Below are positions 51,201 through 64,000 of a DNA stretch of 64,000 nucleotides, one piece after another. Origin of the DNA: Marchantia polymorpha subsp. ruderalis (Eukaryota > Streptophyta > Marchantiopsida > Marchantiales > Marchantiaceae); NCBI GenBank assembly GCA_037833965.1, contig AP031353.1, forward strand, positions 2,234,501 through 2,298,500, given 5' to 3'. A program made the translations under genes and the position numbers. Position 1 is the first letter of the stretch. The number at the start of each line of letters is the position of its first letter. The notes under the pieces were generated by a model that was not told the origin of the DNA, made no database searches, and saw nothing but the letters and a program-made list of their open reading frames with translations.

Positions 51201-52550
51201 ATTTAGGCGCAGTACAGGAAGAATTCAGAGCTCGAGGTGTTCAGAGATCTGCCGGAGGTGATGAGACCTTCTTCACCGAACGATGGCATGTCCGGACTGA
51301 AGTACTGTGCTGTTTGCTGTCGACCTTCTGCTTACACAGGTTGGTTTTATCTTCCTGCTTTACCAGTAGTGGTCGAGAAATATATGATAGCTCGTGTTTT
51401 GATCAGTCTCTTCTGTCGTCCGATGACATTCAACAACAATTCTTCACTGATATGTTCGATCATCCTTTCCAATCCAAGCGTTACTTGTTCACCATTATGT
51501 TTCCAAATTCCCTCCTTCACCGGAATTAATCTCCCATCTGTCATCGCAAGAATAAGTCAGCCGAGTTCTTCGCTGAGCACAAACCTGGGCCAGCCTCGTG
51601 CCTCCAGTCAAGAACTCGCCGAAATTCCACGCGGACAAATCACATGATTACATTACTGATGTATCATTCCCTCTTGTATTCACATGCCTGATTTTCAGGC
51701 CGAGTTGTGAATTATGTGACTTGTGTACAAAACCGGAGAACGAAGTAGATCATGAGTTCGAAAATCCTCATAAGTGAATTGCCCAGTATGTATCGGATAG
51801 CAGGTTTAAGTATGTACCTCACATAGTCTGCCCATCGGAGAGTGAGTGGCGGTATAGAAGGTGTGTATGCGAGTATCACATCACATCGACTGCTGCAAAT
51901 GAGCTTGTACACAATCTCTCTGAAAGCTGTACTGAAGTCTACCAAATCCCAGCAGAGACGGACGACTTGACATGGGGCGTACTGTCGCACCTCGCTTAGT
52001 GCAACCTCTATAATTGAAAACCTTCTATAAGTGCAAGGCCAAACAGGACTCTGTAGGAGCTGCAATCTTTCAATGATGGTTTAGTAAGTGCATGTACCCC
52101 TGCCTGCCTACCCTCATGTGAAGCTACGACGTACTGTACTGTACGATGAATCGATGGCTCAGAGAGCTTGACAACGGAGCGACAGACGCGGATTGCATCT
52201 TTCTGACAAGATTCGAGAATCACATCTGCCGAACCTTTACGAAGTTGTGTGCGATTCTTTCTTGCTGGGTGGACTGTAGAACAGTCCTTCATCCATCGTC
52301 CTCAGTGACAGAAAAGAACGCAAAAGAGATATGGTTACAGGGCGAGTGAGAGAGATCGGTCGTGTAATTTCAGTCTTCTATTACACTACCGAAATTATCG
52401 GGTTGAACTCCATCAGCAAAATATTTCTTAATCCGAAATTTCGTAGTTCTGATCTATATATTTTAAACCGAGAGGCACCACTGTTCACAATATCCTGTCA
52501 GTGGACAATCGAGCTGCTGTAGACAATTGTCATGCCTCCCATTCAGGCGT
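48231..52550. other. Intergenic region with unrecognised short frames
   Basis: Overlapping open frames occur, for example 51062-51529 and 51237-51647 (+), but none has recognisable domains, and their overlap in different frames argues against coding. A perfect 15-bp unit (GAGACTGTCCTGTAT) is tandemly doubled at 49981-50010. I see no RNA gene or transposon in this stretch. Confidence 0.4.
49981..50010. repeat. Two-copy 15-bp tandem duplication
   Basis: Two identical adjacent copies of GAGACTGTCCTGTAT occur in non-coding DNA. It looks like a recent slippage duplication. Confidence 0.8.
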
Positions 52551-55500
52551 TCGATTCGGTCTGTACTCTGAAGTGAAGGGAAATTATAATCATGTCATAA
52601 GCAAATGCAATTTCTATTGGGATGGGCGAGACACTTAAAATACATCTAACAGTAACTTTTCCATGCATTATATATTTAAATTGAAAGGGATAAAACATTT
52701 CAAATATGTCAATCATTTCTATTTTGAAAAATTGTGACAATGTTGTACTGTACCGGGTTAGGTTATCTCCAGGATATTCAATTCTTTAACCATTAATTTG
52801 TGAAGACATGTCGAATTGCATTTTCTAGTGCTATAAGATATGTGATTGTGTTTACCATCATTCAATGTCCACTTTTCGAAAGTGCATCTTCACCGTTCAT
52901 ACCATTTGGTTATTGTTGTAATTAGTACATATACAATTTTTGAAATAATCGATAAGTTATTGCTTGTATATTTTAATGATCTTAACTATTCTTGAAATTA
53001 AGAAATTTGACTGCATTGTCTAAATAATTAAACAAATCAAGTTGATTAGTTTGAAAAAGTTGGAATAAATATCTCATATTAGCCAACTGCATTCACTACC
53101 ATGTCCATTGAGTGAATAAGAAAATAAAATACTGTTTGAGTCACAAATTTTATATGATCAAGCAATAATCAAATCATTTGAATGCATCATGTTACATATC
53201 TATAAAAATAAAGTAAATATAGCATAAAAAGTGTGATATTTACATGTATATTATAATAAAAAATAAAAAATAGAGTTAAATTGAAATAAGTACATGTCAA
53301 TTATGCTTGTGTTAAGTTGAAATTTTTCCTGGGTTTATTATATTTTGAATATGTTAGCTGTTATATTTTGATACTCTAAAATTGCACACACTCTTATGCA
53401 ATGTATTTGATTTTCTTCAGTTAACAATCTTGAGATTTGAAAACTTCATAATTTAAACTAAATTAAAATATTTTTTGGATTATTATATTTCTTATAAGTC
53501 AATATTTAATTTCATTTGATATACTCTATGATTGGCTAAATTTTGAAAGACTGTCTTGTAAACACAAAAGTAAACATTGTTCAACATAATATTACGATCA
53601 AATTGCATTTTTTATGTATAGATTTATTGAATGGGAGTTAAATTTATATTAATAATTTGAAATCTAAATGATTGGTGAATATATAAAAAATATTTACAAA
53701 TATCTTGACTTTTCGATATCTCCAGAAAATTTAACTTAAATTTGCATGATGATAAAAAAATTTCATATACATGAAATTAAGAAGCTATTTTGTAAGAATA
53801 TTTTGTAAAATTATTAAATTAAAAAAATTATTAAAATTTAAAAATTTATATAAATAAATCAGTCAATCAAAATTTTGAATGAAACAAAAGTAAAATTTTC
53901 AAGATCAAGAAAAATTATATTTTTAAAGATTATTCATCAGTTGAATACTTTTCCATAAAAAATTAATCTTAATGGCTAATTTTACATTTTTAAATTTCCA
54001 AAGTAAATTTCAGAATATAATTTTTCTCATGATTTTTTTGTGTGTTAAATTTCTGTTATTTGCAATAAAAGAAGATTTTTTTTCACCTGCAAAACGTTTT
54101 GTATTGATATTATTTGCACAAAATTATATTTATCTTTTATCCATGAGATATAAATAAAAAATATTTATTATTGAAATATTTCATACAATTATTCATTAAG
54201 AATAGAATAAGAAAATATGAATATTATAAATGTTAGATTTATTTCAATTTGGTTTCTTGCAAAAATTGAATAGATTATGAGTTTTGGGGTTTCTTCAAAT
54301 TTTAGTTTTCGATGATATATCGTTGATGACATAATTGAGAAAACTTTCAAATTAGATTAGATTTTAAACCTATGCGCATAATATTAATATTATGTAATAT
54401 TAACTTCTTTATAAATTTTTTGAATAAACATTTTTTTTCTCAAGAAAAAAATTTGCATACATTTGTAACATGTGCAATAGAGGATATCTAAAATTTAGAT
54501 TCATTAAATATATTTTTTCATCGTATTTAAAAAATGAAATATATTCATTAATTAAAAAATAATTCATTTTTTAAAACTTACACTGAAATCATATATTAAT
54601 TCTGCTATAAATTGCATATCATATGCAACATTTGGTAACAAGATTAACATACTCTCAAATTTTATTTTTAATGTAGATATCCTTTGTGAATATGTAATAT
54701 ATTAAAATGTCTTTAATGACTTTTTCATAAAATCGCTGGCTTGATTATATTAGACTACCGTAGTAACATTTCTTTTCATCGAAATAAGGACAATAGCTTT
54801 TCATGAAATTGATCTAGAGGAATTGAATAGTCTTGTTCATAAAGTTGTGTAGATTTCACCTGAAGTTGGAAGAATGGATTTGAAGTATGCATAATACACC
54901 TCGAACGTGGAGACAATAATCATTCACAATGTTCTGGATACGAAAATGTTTTGGTGCAACTTTTATTACGAATGGTTAGATGTACAAGGGTTACATTGAT
55001 ATGTATCAAAACAGCTTTATCATTAAAAGATGGTAATAACATTGTTATCATCATCTAGATGACAGTACAGAAGTAGAGATCGACAATAGTGTGGTGACAC
55101 CAACAAAATAAATGCGTATGTTGATAACGTGTGAATTACGTTACTATGAATCCAACTTGCAACGAGAATCTAGAGATATACTAGTGCTGTGACTTTGGGC
55201 GATTGCAGTGCTTCAAGAATTTTAACCAATCCAGAGACTCTGCTAATAGCACTAAAAAACTAGAGATCAGATCTCATTAGATGCTCTGCAATCAAACAAG
55301 ATTGGCATTAAAATATTTCTGTACTATTATCTCCATCTAACAGTTGATTGAAGTCTTAAAAGTATCCAACAAACATTCTGAAGCCTTCGATATTTGAAGC
55401 TTACGTGACAGAAGTAAATGTTGTTCTCTACTTCCAGCGACTAACATTCCATCCTTTTGGTGTGACGGTGCTACTTAATATTCTAACAGTGACATTCTCT

Positions 55501-55560
55501 TTTATTTCCTTCTTTTCTCTCACAATGTCACCTTCACATTTATTTGATCCTCACATTTGT
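52551..55560. other. Strongly AT-rich desert
   Basis: About 3 kb is composed largely of A and T with many short homopolymer runs. The longest frames are around 60 codons and low in complexity. No gene, RNA or repeat boundary could be supported. It may be decayed transposon DNA or a matrix-attachment-like spacer, which is only inference from composition. Confidence 0.6.
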
Positions 55561-58318
55561 AGCCTTGGGGCTCCTTCAAAGTAGACACACAATTACGAGA
55601 GGAAGTGAAGTGGCCTATCCACAGTTTGGATCTGTTGCGGTTGCTGTCAACTCGTGCTCGCCACGACGGGAAGCATGATGGAAAGCGAGGTCGGATAAAT
55701 TGTTGTTTTATGAAAATTTGGCGACATCCGTCTCGAAGTCAGTCGAGCGTGCAAATTTTATATTGAAGTCCCGAAGGCGGCCAGCGGCCTTCATAACTCG
55801 AAGGACATAGCGTGAAATTCTGGGGCCCCATGAGTGTCGGACGAAAGTCCATCGGACGGAAATGTTAATGACCCGGGCAAGCGTCCGGCAATTCGGGAAG
55901 GAGAGGCGTTTGCGTTTCCGGGACCTCAGGTTTGCGGCAGCCTCGAGCGACGAGCGGTGACGGAGAAGTCCAATCAGTCATGCGTCAGAGACCGACCTAC
56001 CGACCGGAGCTGACGAGCCAAATCGACGACCGATTTCGGCCGAAAACACGAACCCCCGGAACGTTCGCGACATTTCCGTGCGAAGGAGGGACAAAGATGC
56101 TCGACAGCGGCTCGTCCGTTGGCAGCGCTTGCGTGCAGGATCGGCGCACGGAAATTGTGTTTCGCGGTCCGCAAAGCGCGAGGGGCCGGTGTCCGGAGGC
56201 CCCCGCGCGCGGTCAAACCTAGCGCGAGGACGCAAAGTCGTTTCTTGCGGCAGTGGTGCGAATTGCCACATTGCCACATTGGGACAAAGGGTCTGGTGGC
56301 TGCGACGGGTTCCGGCGGGAAGGAATGTTCTTGTATGGAGGGAGGGGTGAAAGAGTTTTGGCGGTGGAAGGGGGCCTTATCGGGTCATAGCAAAGGTGCG
56401 TTCTTACGAGGGAGAAAAGAATAATAATGAACATTTCCTCGATGAAAGTGGGAGGTGAAGAGGATGAATGTTGTCTATGCCTACCGAAGATCCTGCGCGG
56501 TAAAGGAGACAGAAATTTGGAACTGGTGTTCTGGCCCCGATGATATTCAATCATTTTCAATGTTCGTTGCTTCTTTCAGTAGATGAAGGAAAAGATGATG
56601 GCGAAAGTCTTAAGTCTCGGAGCACATGGCGCAAACCCTCATGCGCTCAACTTAGGGTTTCCTCATCGGCGGCTTTCCAACCTTGTTATTCTCGTTGTTC
56701 TTGCAGATGTAGCGTCGCGCTCTGGCTCCCTGTATTACTGCTGTCGTGCTCGGGCTCCGTAGACGCGACCTCACCGCATACCTCGATTTTCACCGCCCGG
56801 GATATTCTGCTCTTGCGGTTGTATCGAATTCTTTCGCTTTTCTTGGTGAGTTCTTTTCGCCTCTGGTTTCTGATCTTTGGTCCAGAATGGCTGGACTATC
56901 TTTGGAGCAGTTTTCCGTCAGCAGATGAGCCTGCGTTGAATCTGTGAGACATGCTCGGAACACGAAAAGGATTTTCCAATTAATCCACGGTCTTCAATGA
57001 GTCCTCTGTAATCAATAATCAGCTGTCAAATTAGAAGGTGGTTTAATTGCAATATGAATGTCATAAACGGTTCTATTTATTCAAAGCAAGCAATCCACGA
57101 TTCTTGAGCAGCACCTTCTATGGATACCAGAAAAATGTCCCGTCTCTATTTTTCCCGCCAGTTACTCTATCAAATTGGGCTTATGAAAAGTAAGTACGTC
57201 ATGAAAACAAATGTATCACAATGAAATGGATATATATATTTTTGCAAATTAATCCGCAAAAGTTCTTCAAATAATCATCTACTCACGAAACATATTCTCC
57301 CCTATCTGCTTCGTCATCCCTGAAATTCAATTAAGCTGTTATTTCACAGCCTGTGTTGTAGTTACCGCCGAATATCATTTGCAGTCTGATGTTTATCTGC
57401 TAAGCACAGTCCCAAATTCGCAATTTAGCTCAGTACATTCTCTGTCCTTGGAGACGTGGTGTGACGATAACTTTGTTGACTCTATATGCGCCGGCCGCGC
57501 CTCATATATTATCTGCACATGATGTCTTTTCCTTCAGTCCTTCAAGGTTGTGTTTGTCTCCGTTGGTTTTTTCTTATGTTTCCTTCTCCGGGAGCTGTCT
57601 CACTATTTTAAACCCGACGATCTCTACCCTTCCCTGTTATGTTAGTGAAAAGTGAGAAAACATAGAATGTGTTTGAGAAGGCCATAAGCTTGTAGGTAAT
57701 GTCACATGCTTCGGTGCTTCGGGCATGATAGCAATTTCACTTACAGCCACAACAAAGTTATGTATGTCCTGTATTTCGACTGAGATTATCGAGTTCTTCC
57801 CACCAGTCTAGATTTCTTTTGAACTGCAACGAGTTTTCTCAGTGTACCACGTATTCTCTGGCTTGCAGCCTACGACAAGCTATTAGTAAGGATCTCATGC
57901 AACACGAGATTGCCTCCTGTTTTGCAACCTGATCAGGGGCATCGCCCACGCTCCGACTGCAACTCATGCATAACGTCTCTTTCCTTTTCAAAAGTACACG
58001 GAGGAGTTTTATTTAGTAGAGTGTCAGGAAGCAGCGTGACGCAGTCGGATGTCTTTTTGGCGAAGTAATCTTGATGCAAGCTGTATGTTCATGTTGATAT
58101 CGACAACAGGGGAGTTCACTCATAACTCTCCTGTTGTCGACATTATGCATACTGTGCATGTTAGTCTTTGAAATTTGACGTTCGGAAGGGATGGAACGTT
58201 GAGCTTACAGTGGTACAATCAAAATTTAAGAGATATCTGCCACCTGTATCATCATGTGTAGGTCTCTCATCCAAGTGCGCGAGCACAGCATATATTGCTT
58301 ACACCTGGCAATGTTACC
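55561..58318 (+). promoter_or_regulatory. CpG-rich island and leader region of the bromodomain gene
   Basis: Immediately after the AT-rich desert, 55,600-56,350 is GC-rich with many CG dinucleotides. It fits a promoter on position and composition. Between 56.4 and 58.3 kb lie candidate non-coding leader exons: several pyrimidine-rich acceptor-like sites occur, for example one ending CTTGCAG near 57,868. A stable hairpin lies at 58101-58139. Frames of about 60-135 codons here match no family. Confidence 0.45.
58101..58139. repeat. 16-bp inverted repeat (hairpin) upstream of the bromodomain start codon
   Basis: CGACAACAGGGGAGTT (58101-58116) pairs with 58124-58139 across a 7-base loop, the one mismatch being a G-U pair in RNA. 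Pairing continues outward imperfectly for several bases. It lies 180 bases before the start codon, so it may be in the 5' leader. Confidence 0.75.
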
Positions 58319-61300
58319 ATGGAGGACACAAAAAATGTGCAAGCCCTGGGAGTTTCCAGTGCAAGAGGAGCGGGAGAGGGCTTAGACATCGATAGCACCA
58401 AAGTTATCGAAGAAGGCCCTAAAGAAAGTCCGCAGTTGGAAAGCCTGAAGGTCACGCCTATAGAACTTGCCCCTGCCACATTACTGAAACAACAGCCACC
58501 TGACTCTGGCGTGCAGCTGAAGGAAGACGGCAGAGACAACAAGGAAGGAAGTTGTGTCGCCGTCTCGAATCAACAAAATATTTCTGCGGAAAAGAAATTG
58601 GTGGCTGTCGAGGTCACTGTTAATAGTCACGAACTCGAAGAGCCTGTGGGAGCTATCACGTCGCTTCCAGGTATGGTTACGAGAATTTTCTTTCTATTTA
58701 AGTCGTTGAAAAACTACCTATATGGTAAACTGTATAATATGCTGTTTTTGATAAGTGTCAATGGATGCACACAGTTTCCACTTTGATCAGGATGTTTACC
58801 AGCAACATTTCTTAACCTTTAACGTATAAGTTGACGAATATATCTTGAATCTTTCTTCATGTCCTGCTTTCCACAGGGGAAGTTGATACAGGTGGGACAC
58901 AGGACAATCTTGGAAGTGAGTTTGAAGAGATTCTCCTCCAAGACGCAAGGCTGGACGTGAAGCAAGAACTTGACCTTGACAGTTCGTGGGCATCTGAAAG
59001 CCTAGAGAATGGGAAGCATCTTGACAGAAGCAACCAGCTCGATGCCACATGCAAGGCAGAGAAGCATATGGAAGGAGAGGGTATACAACCTATTCCAGAG
59101 ACAACTCTGAATGGCGTCCTTGACAAATTGAGCAGGTACGGAGTCTCTTCTTTTGTACGGGTCTCAATACTTGTGTTTTCCACTCGTCTTAGCCCATTTC
59201 GTGTTCTCTGGTAGGTGATGCTTCAGGTAAACAATCACCTCAACGTTGGTTTCATTTGCCTCCTGTCAAGTAACGTAAAAGACGATTTAAGTTTACCTGA
59301 CAAAAGGTTTGCTACTTATCCTTCGCATATTGCGTCGGATAATTTTCTAACTTTGCCTTTGTGGTTATAAAAGAAACACGGAAAGGACGATAAGTCCTGT
59401 GGCAGAGGACTAGAAATCGAGTATAGTCCCTGTCATTCCTCTCTTCCGTATTATGTTGAGAGAAGTTTGGATGCATATCTGTTCTGTCAAGCAGCTGTCT
59501 ACCAATAGGCATCGTCGCTTGCTGTGCGGATGGCAAGAACTTTAGCAAGCTTATAATTCTGTTTGTCCCTGGTACTGAGTGTACTATCAGGGGGCCATGG
59601 TGTTATCTATCCTTGGCCCCTGTCGAAGTACTTATTTAGAGCCAATGTGACACATGGTTGTAGGAAGACCTAATTGAAAGGAATGATTTTGCATGATTGG
59701 AGCAGCCTGGATCCAAGCGAGATTTTCAAGGACCCGGTGGATGATTCTTTCGCTCCAAATTATTCCAAAGTTATCAAGACTCCGATGTGTTTTGCCATGA
59801 TGTACGCTAAAATTGCTGAGCACCAATACATCACATGGCGTTCATTTGTGGTAAGCGAATGTCAGCCTCATCCCAGCATACGTATTCACTTTCTTTCCAA
59901 CACGCAATGTACACTCTTTTCATTTTAGTGGTGATTAGAGACCAACATGGAAAATATTAAAGTAGTGTTTGGGTTTACCTTATGGAGCTAACCTCCAATG
60001 CTGGCATCTGTTTTTTGCTCTCTTGATTTTACTACCACTGTCTAGCTAGAATGCGCGGCCTACGCTCGTAAGGCTGTTACTGCCACTACTTCAAGAGTGG
60101 GGCCCGTATGGTAACCTGTGTTCATTAGTCAATTGCGCTAAATATCCACTCCAACCAGTCTGTGCGTCCTCGCTGTTGCTTTATATTCGATCTTTGTGTT
60201 CAGTAGTTGCGCCCATCCTTCCTTACATGTTGTTTTCAGAACGATTAACGACTGAGTTGGTGATCAAAATGAAGAGAAATTCGTGGCTCTACAGTATGCA
60301 GCAGTTTCGACGTTCACGGCTTAAGCAGAGAAAACACGCATGGCTTTGGTTACTTTCATGTTATTAATACTGAAAATCATATAGAAGTTCAGGGTTTTGG
60401 AAGAGCATTAATAAAGTTGGTCTTGCTACACACGAGGAACATTGTTCTGAAGGGTTTCAAAAGTTATAAAAGGAGTTGTCTAGCCGATCTACAATCCTTA
60501 CAATGGTATCGTGAGGTATTAAAGTTGAGGTTTCCGAAGGGTTCCAGTCACTGTACATTCGTGGTGATGCACACTCACGTTTTGTAACCTCTCTGTGTTC
60601 AAACTGGCCAAGTTCTTCGTTGTTTCGCGAGAAATTTGTGTACCTTTGAAGATTATTGAACTATTTGTGAATACTGTCTACTTTCTCAGTGGTCAGTGTT
60701 CTTCCTACAACTATCACAACAGGCACATGGACAACTCTAGCTCACTTGTTTGCATGTAGTGTAGGCTTTACATGCAGTCGGATTCCTGTATTATGTATTT
60801 TTTGCGTCAGAACTCTATATTAGGTTCTTTACTCTATGCAGCTACCCTCATTCCTCACCAGTGTCTGCTCTGTCCTTTGTTGACTGCCACCTCTCCCGCT
60901 CTTGTTGTGTGTGTTCATTAACTACTGAGATCTATCTGTGATTCTGAGGGAAGGTCGCTGGATCGTTTTATAATGTGCTTGGTTGGTGTATGTTAAATAT
61001 ACACCAGTATTTACTGATCTTTATAAGTTTATGTTGTTTCTTATCACATAATTATCTCTTCTCTGTGAGTTCTTTACTACCCCAATTTCTTGGTTCTTTT
61101 GACTGCCTGCATAAATCATGCATGACGTGAAGGTGTACTTAAAGCGAATTTTATTAAATATGGCTGATTGAACCTTCCGACTTCTCATCTCTTCCGCATT
61201 TCATTTTCTGTCTCAAGGCGCAGGTAATCTCGTTGATGTAGTTTATTTGTTTTCTTGTGTTTCGTGATTGCACACGACCATCTGTTTTTGCTCCAGCTTT

Positions 61301-63806
61301 TAATTGTTACTCTTCACTAACAAACCTCAAATCCTTCATATATTAGAAAAATTCCTCTATATACATTTTAACTGGAATAGGCGGGCCTCCATATTGGAAT
61401 TCTAAGTTTCACAAAGTAAATGCTTCTAAAATTTTATTGTTATTATTTCAGGAGGATTTTGAAAGGATATGCTACAATGCTATGAAGTACAATCAAAAGC
61501 GTTCAAAGATCTGGAATGCCGCAAGCTCTCTTCTTCGCCAAGGGAAAAAAATTCTAGAACCATATAGTGAACATGGGGATAACATCGTCGATGGTGGCAA
61601 CCAAGATGGTTATACCCAAGATTTGGTGACTGGAATTCTGAGCGAAGCTTATGGAGAAGAGATGAGTTGTCGTCTAGACGAGAAGAGAATTTCGCGACCA
61701 ACTCATAGTGAGGTGATAGAAGTACCTGTAGGTGAATTACTAAACTCACACGGATGCGAGGATGGAATTTCACCTCTTTTGAGTGGAAACAAGAAAGATG
61801 CGCTCGCAGCTGTTTCAGATGTAAGAAGTTCATATTTGAAGCAGGACTTCGAAAAATCAGATAGCATCGGCAGAGACCCTAAGCACTCGAGGATGAGCCA
61901 TTTGGAAGAGGAGGTGAAAGTCGAAATTTTGGAATGCACTGTTCCTGAAGATCTGCGCCTTGACTCCCGTGATGAAGCAACAGAATGCTCAAGCTCTTTT
62001 GGTTACACGCAAAGTCAAGAGCACAGTGACCCAGAAGCAGAAGGGCTTCAGCAGAATGCAGAAGTCGAGTCTGAGCTGCGAGATGGTAACGGAGCATTAT
62101 CGTCTGCGTTCGCAGATGAAGATGAGATTGTAGGAGGAAATGAAAGGTAATAAGGACTTCTACGTTTCTGCTGAAACCCTTACGTCGATTCTCTATGTCA
62201 ATTTCGTTTCTTCCTATCTTGTGATCTTCGAATTTCTTTTGTATCAAATGTTAACGGCTATAGGGTTGGTTGGACCTCGGGTTAGGTGGTCGCCTTTTCT
62301 ACATAGAGTGGATGACATGGCTTTGTAGATCACTTTCCAGTTTCCTCACATCAATTTTATACTACCCCTCTGCTGCGTTCATATCTTCAAATTTGCAAAT
62401 GGGATTGGTTCCTTTTGCCCTCGGTATTGCAGGTCCCGTAGTAGACCTTTTCTTTATTCCCTAGGATGCCCAATATTTCAAATCAATAATTATATTTATT
62501 TAAAATATCGTTTCAAAGGAGACTTCTTGTTTGTTTGTGTCTGTCTTCCCCTTTTCATTGCCCAATCTTCTCTCGCTTAACCTTAATAACTATCTGTACA
62601 TGTCATAATATATTAGAAGTAATATTTAGGTCTTGGAAACAGTACGCTTTGATTTGTCGATCCGAAGCTGAAAGTTCCATATTTCTTGCACAATCCCTTT
62701 GCCAATAGTTTTTTTAGCAGCTTAAAACCAAAAAACTTATATTACTTATTTTCAAGCAGGAGCAAGAAGGCCTTGAATGCAGAGTGGAAGAAATATAGAC
62801 GAGGTATAGAATGGAGATGTCGGTGGTTGGAGGTCCGACTGAATGAGTTGAGAGCTCGATCGGAGAAGTATGATCGTATTCTTGAGGAAAGAAGGGCGAA
62901 GAAACAATGGACTACAGACATGCACCCCGGTGAGGAGTCTTCGGCTCGAACTAGCCAGTTGAAAGACGTCCCGATCAAAGGGCAACCAATACTGCGACGG
63001 AGAAGGAGGAAACAGGTGGAGAGTTCTGTGGACCTGGACGTATACATGGCCAGACATCCTCTGTTCTCTAGATACGGTACTGCTGGAAAATCGAAATGTT
63101 CGTTCCTGTGCATTCGTTTCTTGAAGTTTACTTGCCGAAGAATTCTGTTAAAGTGCATAAACGGTGACAATTTTAGCGATCATGATTACAAGCTTTTGAT
63201 AGAAGTTGTTTCTGCGAATCGTGCATCTAGTGATTTATAGCTGCATATAAATCATGCAGTTTTTCCTTTCCTTCTTGAGATGTCGCAGTTAGTATGGCGA
63301 TTCACTTGATTTTATGTTCTGTCTTGGAATTTCTCCTAGGAATTTTCCTACGTCCGGCTATTTTCATATGAGTCAAAACTGCACTTGATACGTTATTGTT
63401 GATAAGATTGGAGGAAAAGCTGACTGTACGAAGAGGCCATTAAAACCTTGGAGCTGATGCTATCCAGTTTAAGAAGAGACCAAGATCAAGACTGTAACAG
63501 CAGTGGCTATGAATTTTATCACAGATCTCTATTAATGATCCTCTTGGACTTTAAAGTACAGTAGTAGAACATGTGCTTCGGTCATTGTGCAATACACACG
63601 AATGATAAGCTGTTGAGCTTTGTTTGGGACTGCATTAGACATTTTGTTGTTTCTTCTATGCAGACAAAAAGAGAAAGCGAGACAAGGAGGATACCTACGT
63701 GGAGACCAAGACTGACAGTGGGCAACAAGGTCACAGTCAGCTTCATTGTGCGTTATTAATTCCATACTTTTGTTTGTTCCACGTGTTGGTGACAGTAGTA
63801 GGATAA
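58319..63806 (+). CDS. Plant bromodomain-containing chromatin protein
   Basis: This is a probable acetyl-lysine reader of chromatin. Exons: 58319-58670, 58877-59135, 59706-59850, 61452-62146, 62760-63076 and 63664 onward, giving about 636 residues if the frame ends at TAA 63804-63806. The start ATG has a perfect ACCATGG context. Residues 1-200 are acidic low complexity. The bromodomain (about 200-285) reads EIFKDPVDDSFAPNYSKVIK, then PMCFAMMYAKIAEHQYITW; exon 4 continues with EDFERICYNAMKYNQ, holding the acetyl-lysine-binding Asn (N266). It is split by a 1.6-kb intron (59851-61451). An acidic linker leads to a plant-conserved basic block: KALNAEWKKYRRGIEWRCRW, then ILRRRRRKQVE and YMARHPLFSRY, followed by KKRKRDKED. 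The last exon could instead splice at a GT at 63730, so the C-terminus is uncertain. I cannot assign it to a named plant bromodomain group with confidence. Confidence 0.88.
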
Positions 63807-64000
63807 ATACATTGTAATTAATGAAGTCCAGAGTTGTGTGTGGACATGCTGAACTGCGAAGTGCAAGTATTGAAAGTTGTAACTCATTAGTATCAAACTT
63901 AGTGAAAGAGTTGATTATCTGTGAATAATTATGAGAGATGAGCACTCATAAATTCCGCTGATTTCTTGCTTCATTACGACATCGTGGGTCTTGGATCCTT
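63807..64000. other. Right-edge sequence after the bromodomain frame
   Basis: This short stretch is either 3' untranslated sequence (an ATAAAT-like box lies just after the stop) or an intron of a longer bromodomain gene. I see no other feature. Confidence 0.4.

Noticed and set aside
51062-51647. Overlapping 155- and 136-codon frames on the + strand
   Set aside because: They occupy the same DNA in different frames, show no domain and have no consistent splice sites.
52551-55560. AT-rich desert as an organelle insertion or replication origin
   Set aside because: No organellar gene fragment or ordered motif was seen; only base composition suggested it.
60176-60367. 63-codon frame in the large bromodomain-gene intron
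   Set aside because: It lies wholly inside an intron, has no conserved motif, and the flanking exons join in phase without it.

Overview
The window reads as nuclear DNA of a land plant. The genes have plant-type short introns (GT-AG, AT-rich), and several belong to families typical of streptophytes: an NHL/LEA2 protein, a tubby-like F-box protein, a PUB62-type U-box protein, a DUF2985 membrane protein and the plant nuclear DEIH-box helicase. Moderate base composition with AT-rich spacers, long leaders and Copia remnants would fit a bryophyte, perhaps a Marchantia-like liverwort. That species-level guess is an inference; nothing here proves it.

Layout. 1-3283 (-) holds the 5' two-thirds or so of PIGN, the GPI ethanolamine phosphate transferase 1, running off the left edge. 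It is divergent from a complete SEC14/CRAL-TRIO lipid-transfer gene at 5077-6888 (+). That gene converges on a 15-exon PUB62-type U-box gene at 7533-14338 (-), which is divergent from a 14-exon DEIH-box helicase at 17635-26118 (+) with R3H, helicase core, inserted ankyrin repeats and Arg/Gly-rich tail. After that, gene density falls. A single-exon NHL/LEA2 gene lies at 31954-32661 (+), a single-exon DUF2985 membrane protein at 37553-38179 (+), and an intronless tubby-like F-box gene at 45275-46564 (-). The right end (58319 to about 63806, +) carries a bromodomain gene whose 3' end is not fully certain.

The spacers are long. Those around 33.2-35.3, 38.4-40.7 and 52.6-55.5 kb are strongly AT-rich and hold no gene I can support. 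GC-richer islands at 16.98-17.63, 46.6-48.2 and 55.6-56.4 kb sit upstream of the helicase, tubby-like and bromodomain genes and are best read as leaders or promoters. Mobile DNA is limited to decayed Ty1/Copia fragments (one inside a helicase intron, one just 3' of the same gene) and a small foldback-like repeat near 40.8 kb.

The genes do not form one pathway; they are ordinary housekeeping, ubiquitin, RNA, chromatin and membrane genes. I found no new multi-gene system. The points worth a second look are the YTHDC2-like layout of the helicase with a GC-AG intron and a guanine-run start region, the long C-terminal extension and ambiguous splice sites of the U-box gene, the stand-alone DUF2985 protein, the intronless tubby-like gene, and several near-perfect hairpins in non-coding DNA. 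All exon borders were drawn by eye from reading frame, splice dinucleotides and family similarity.
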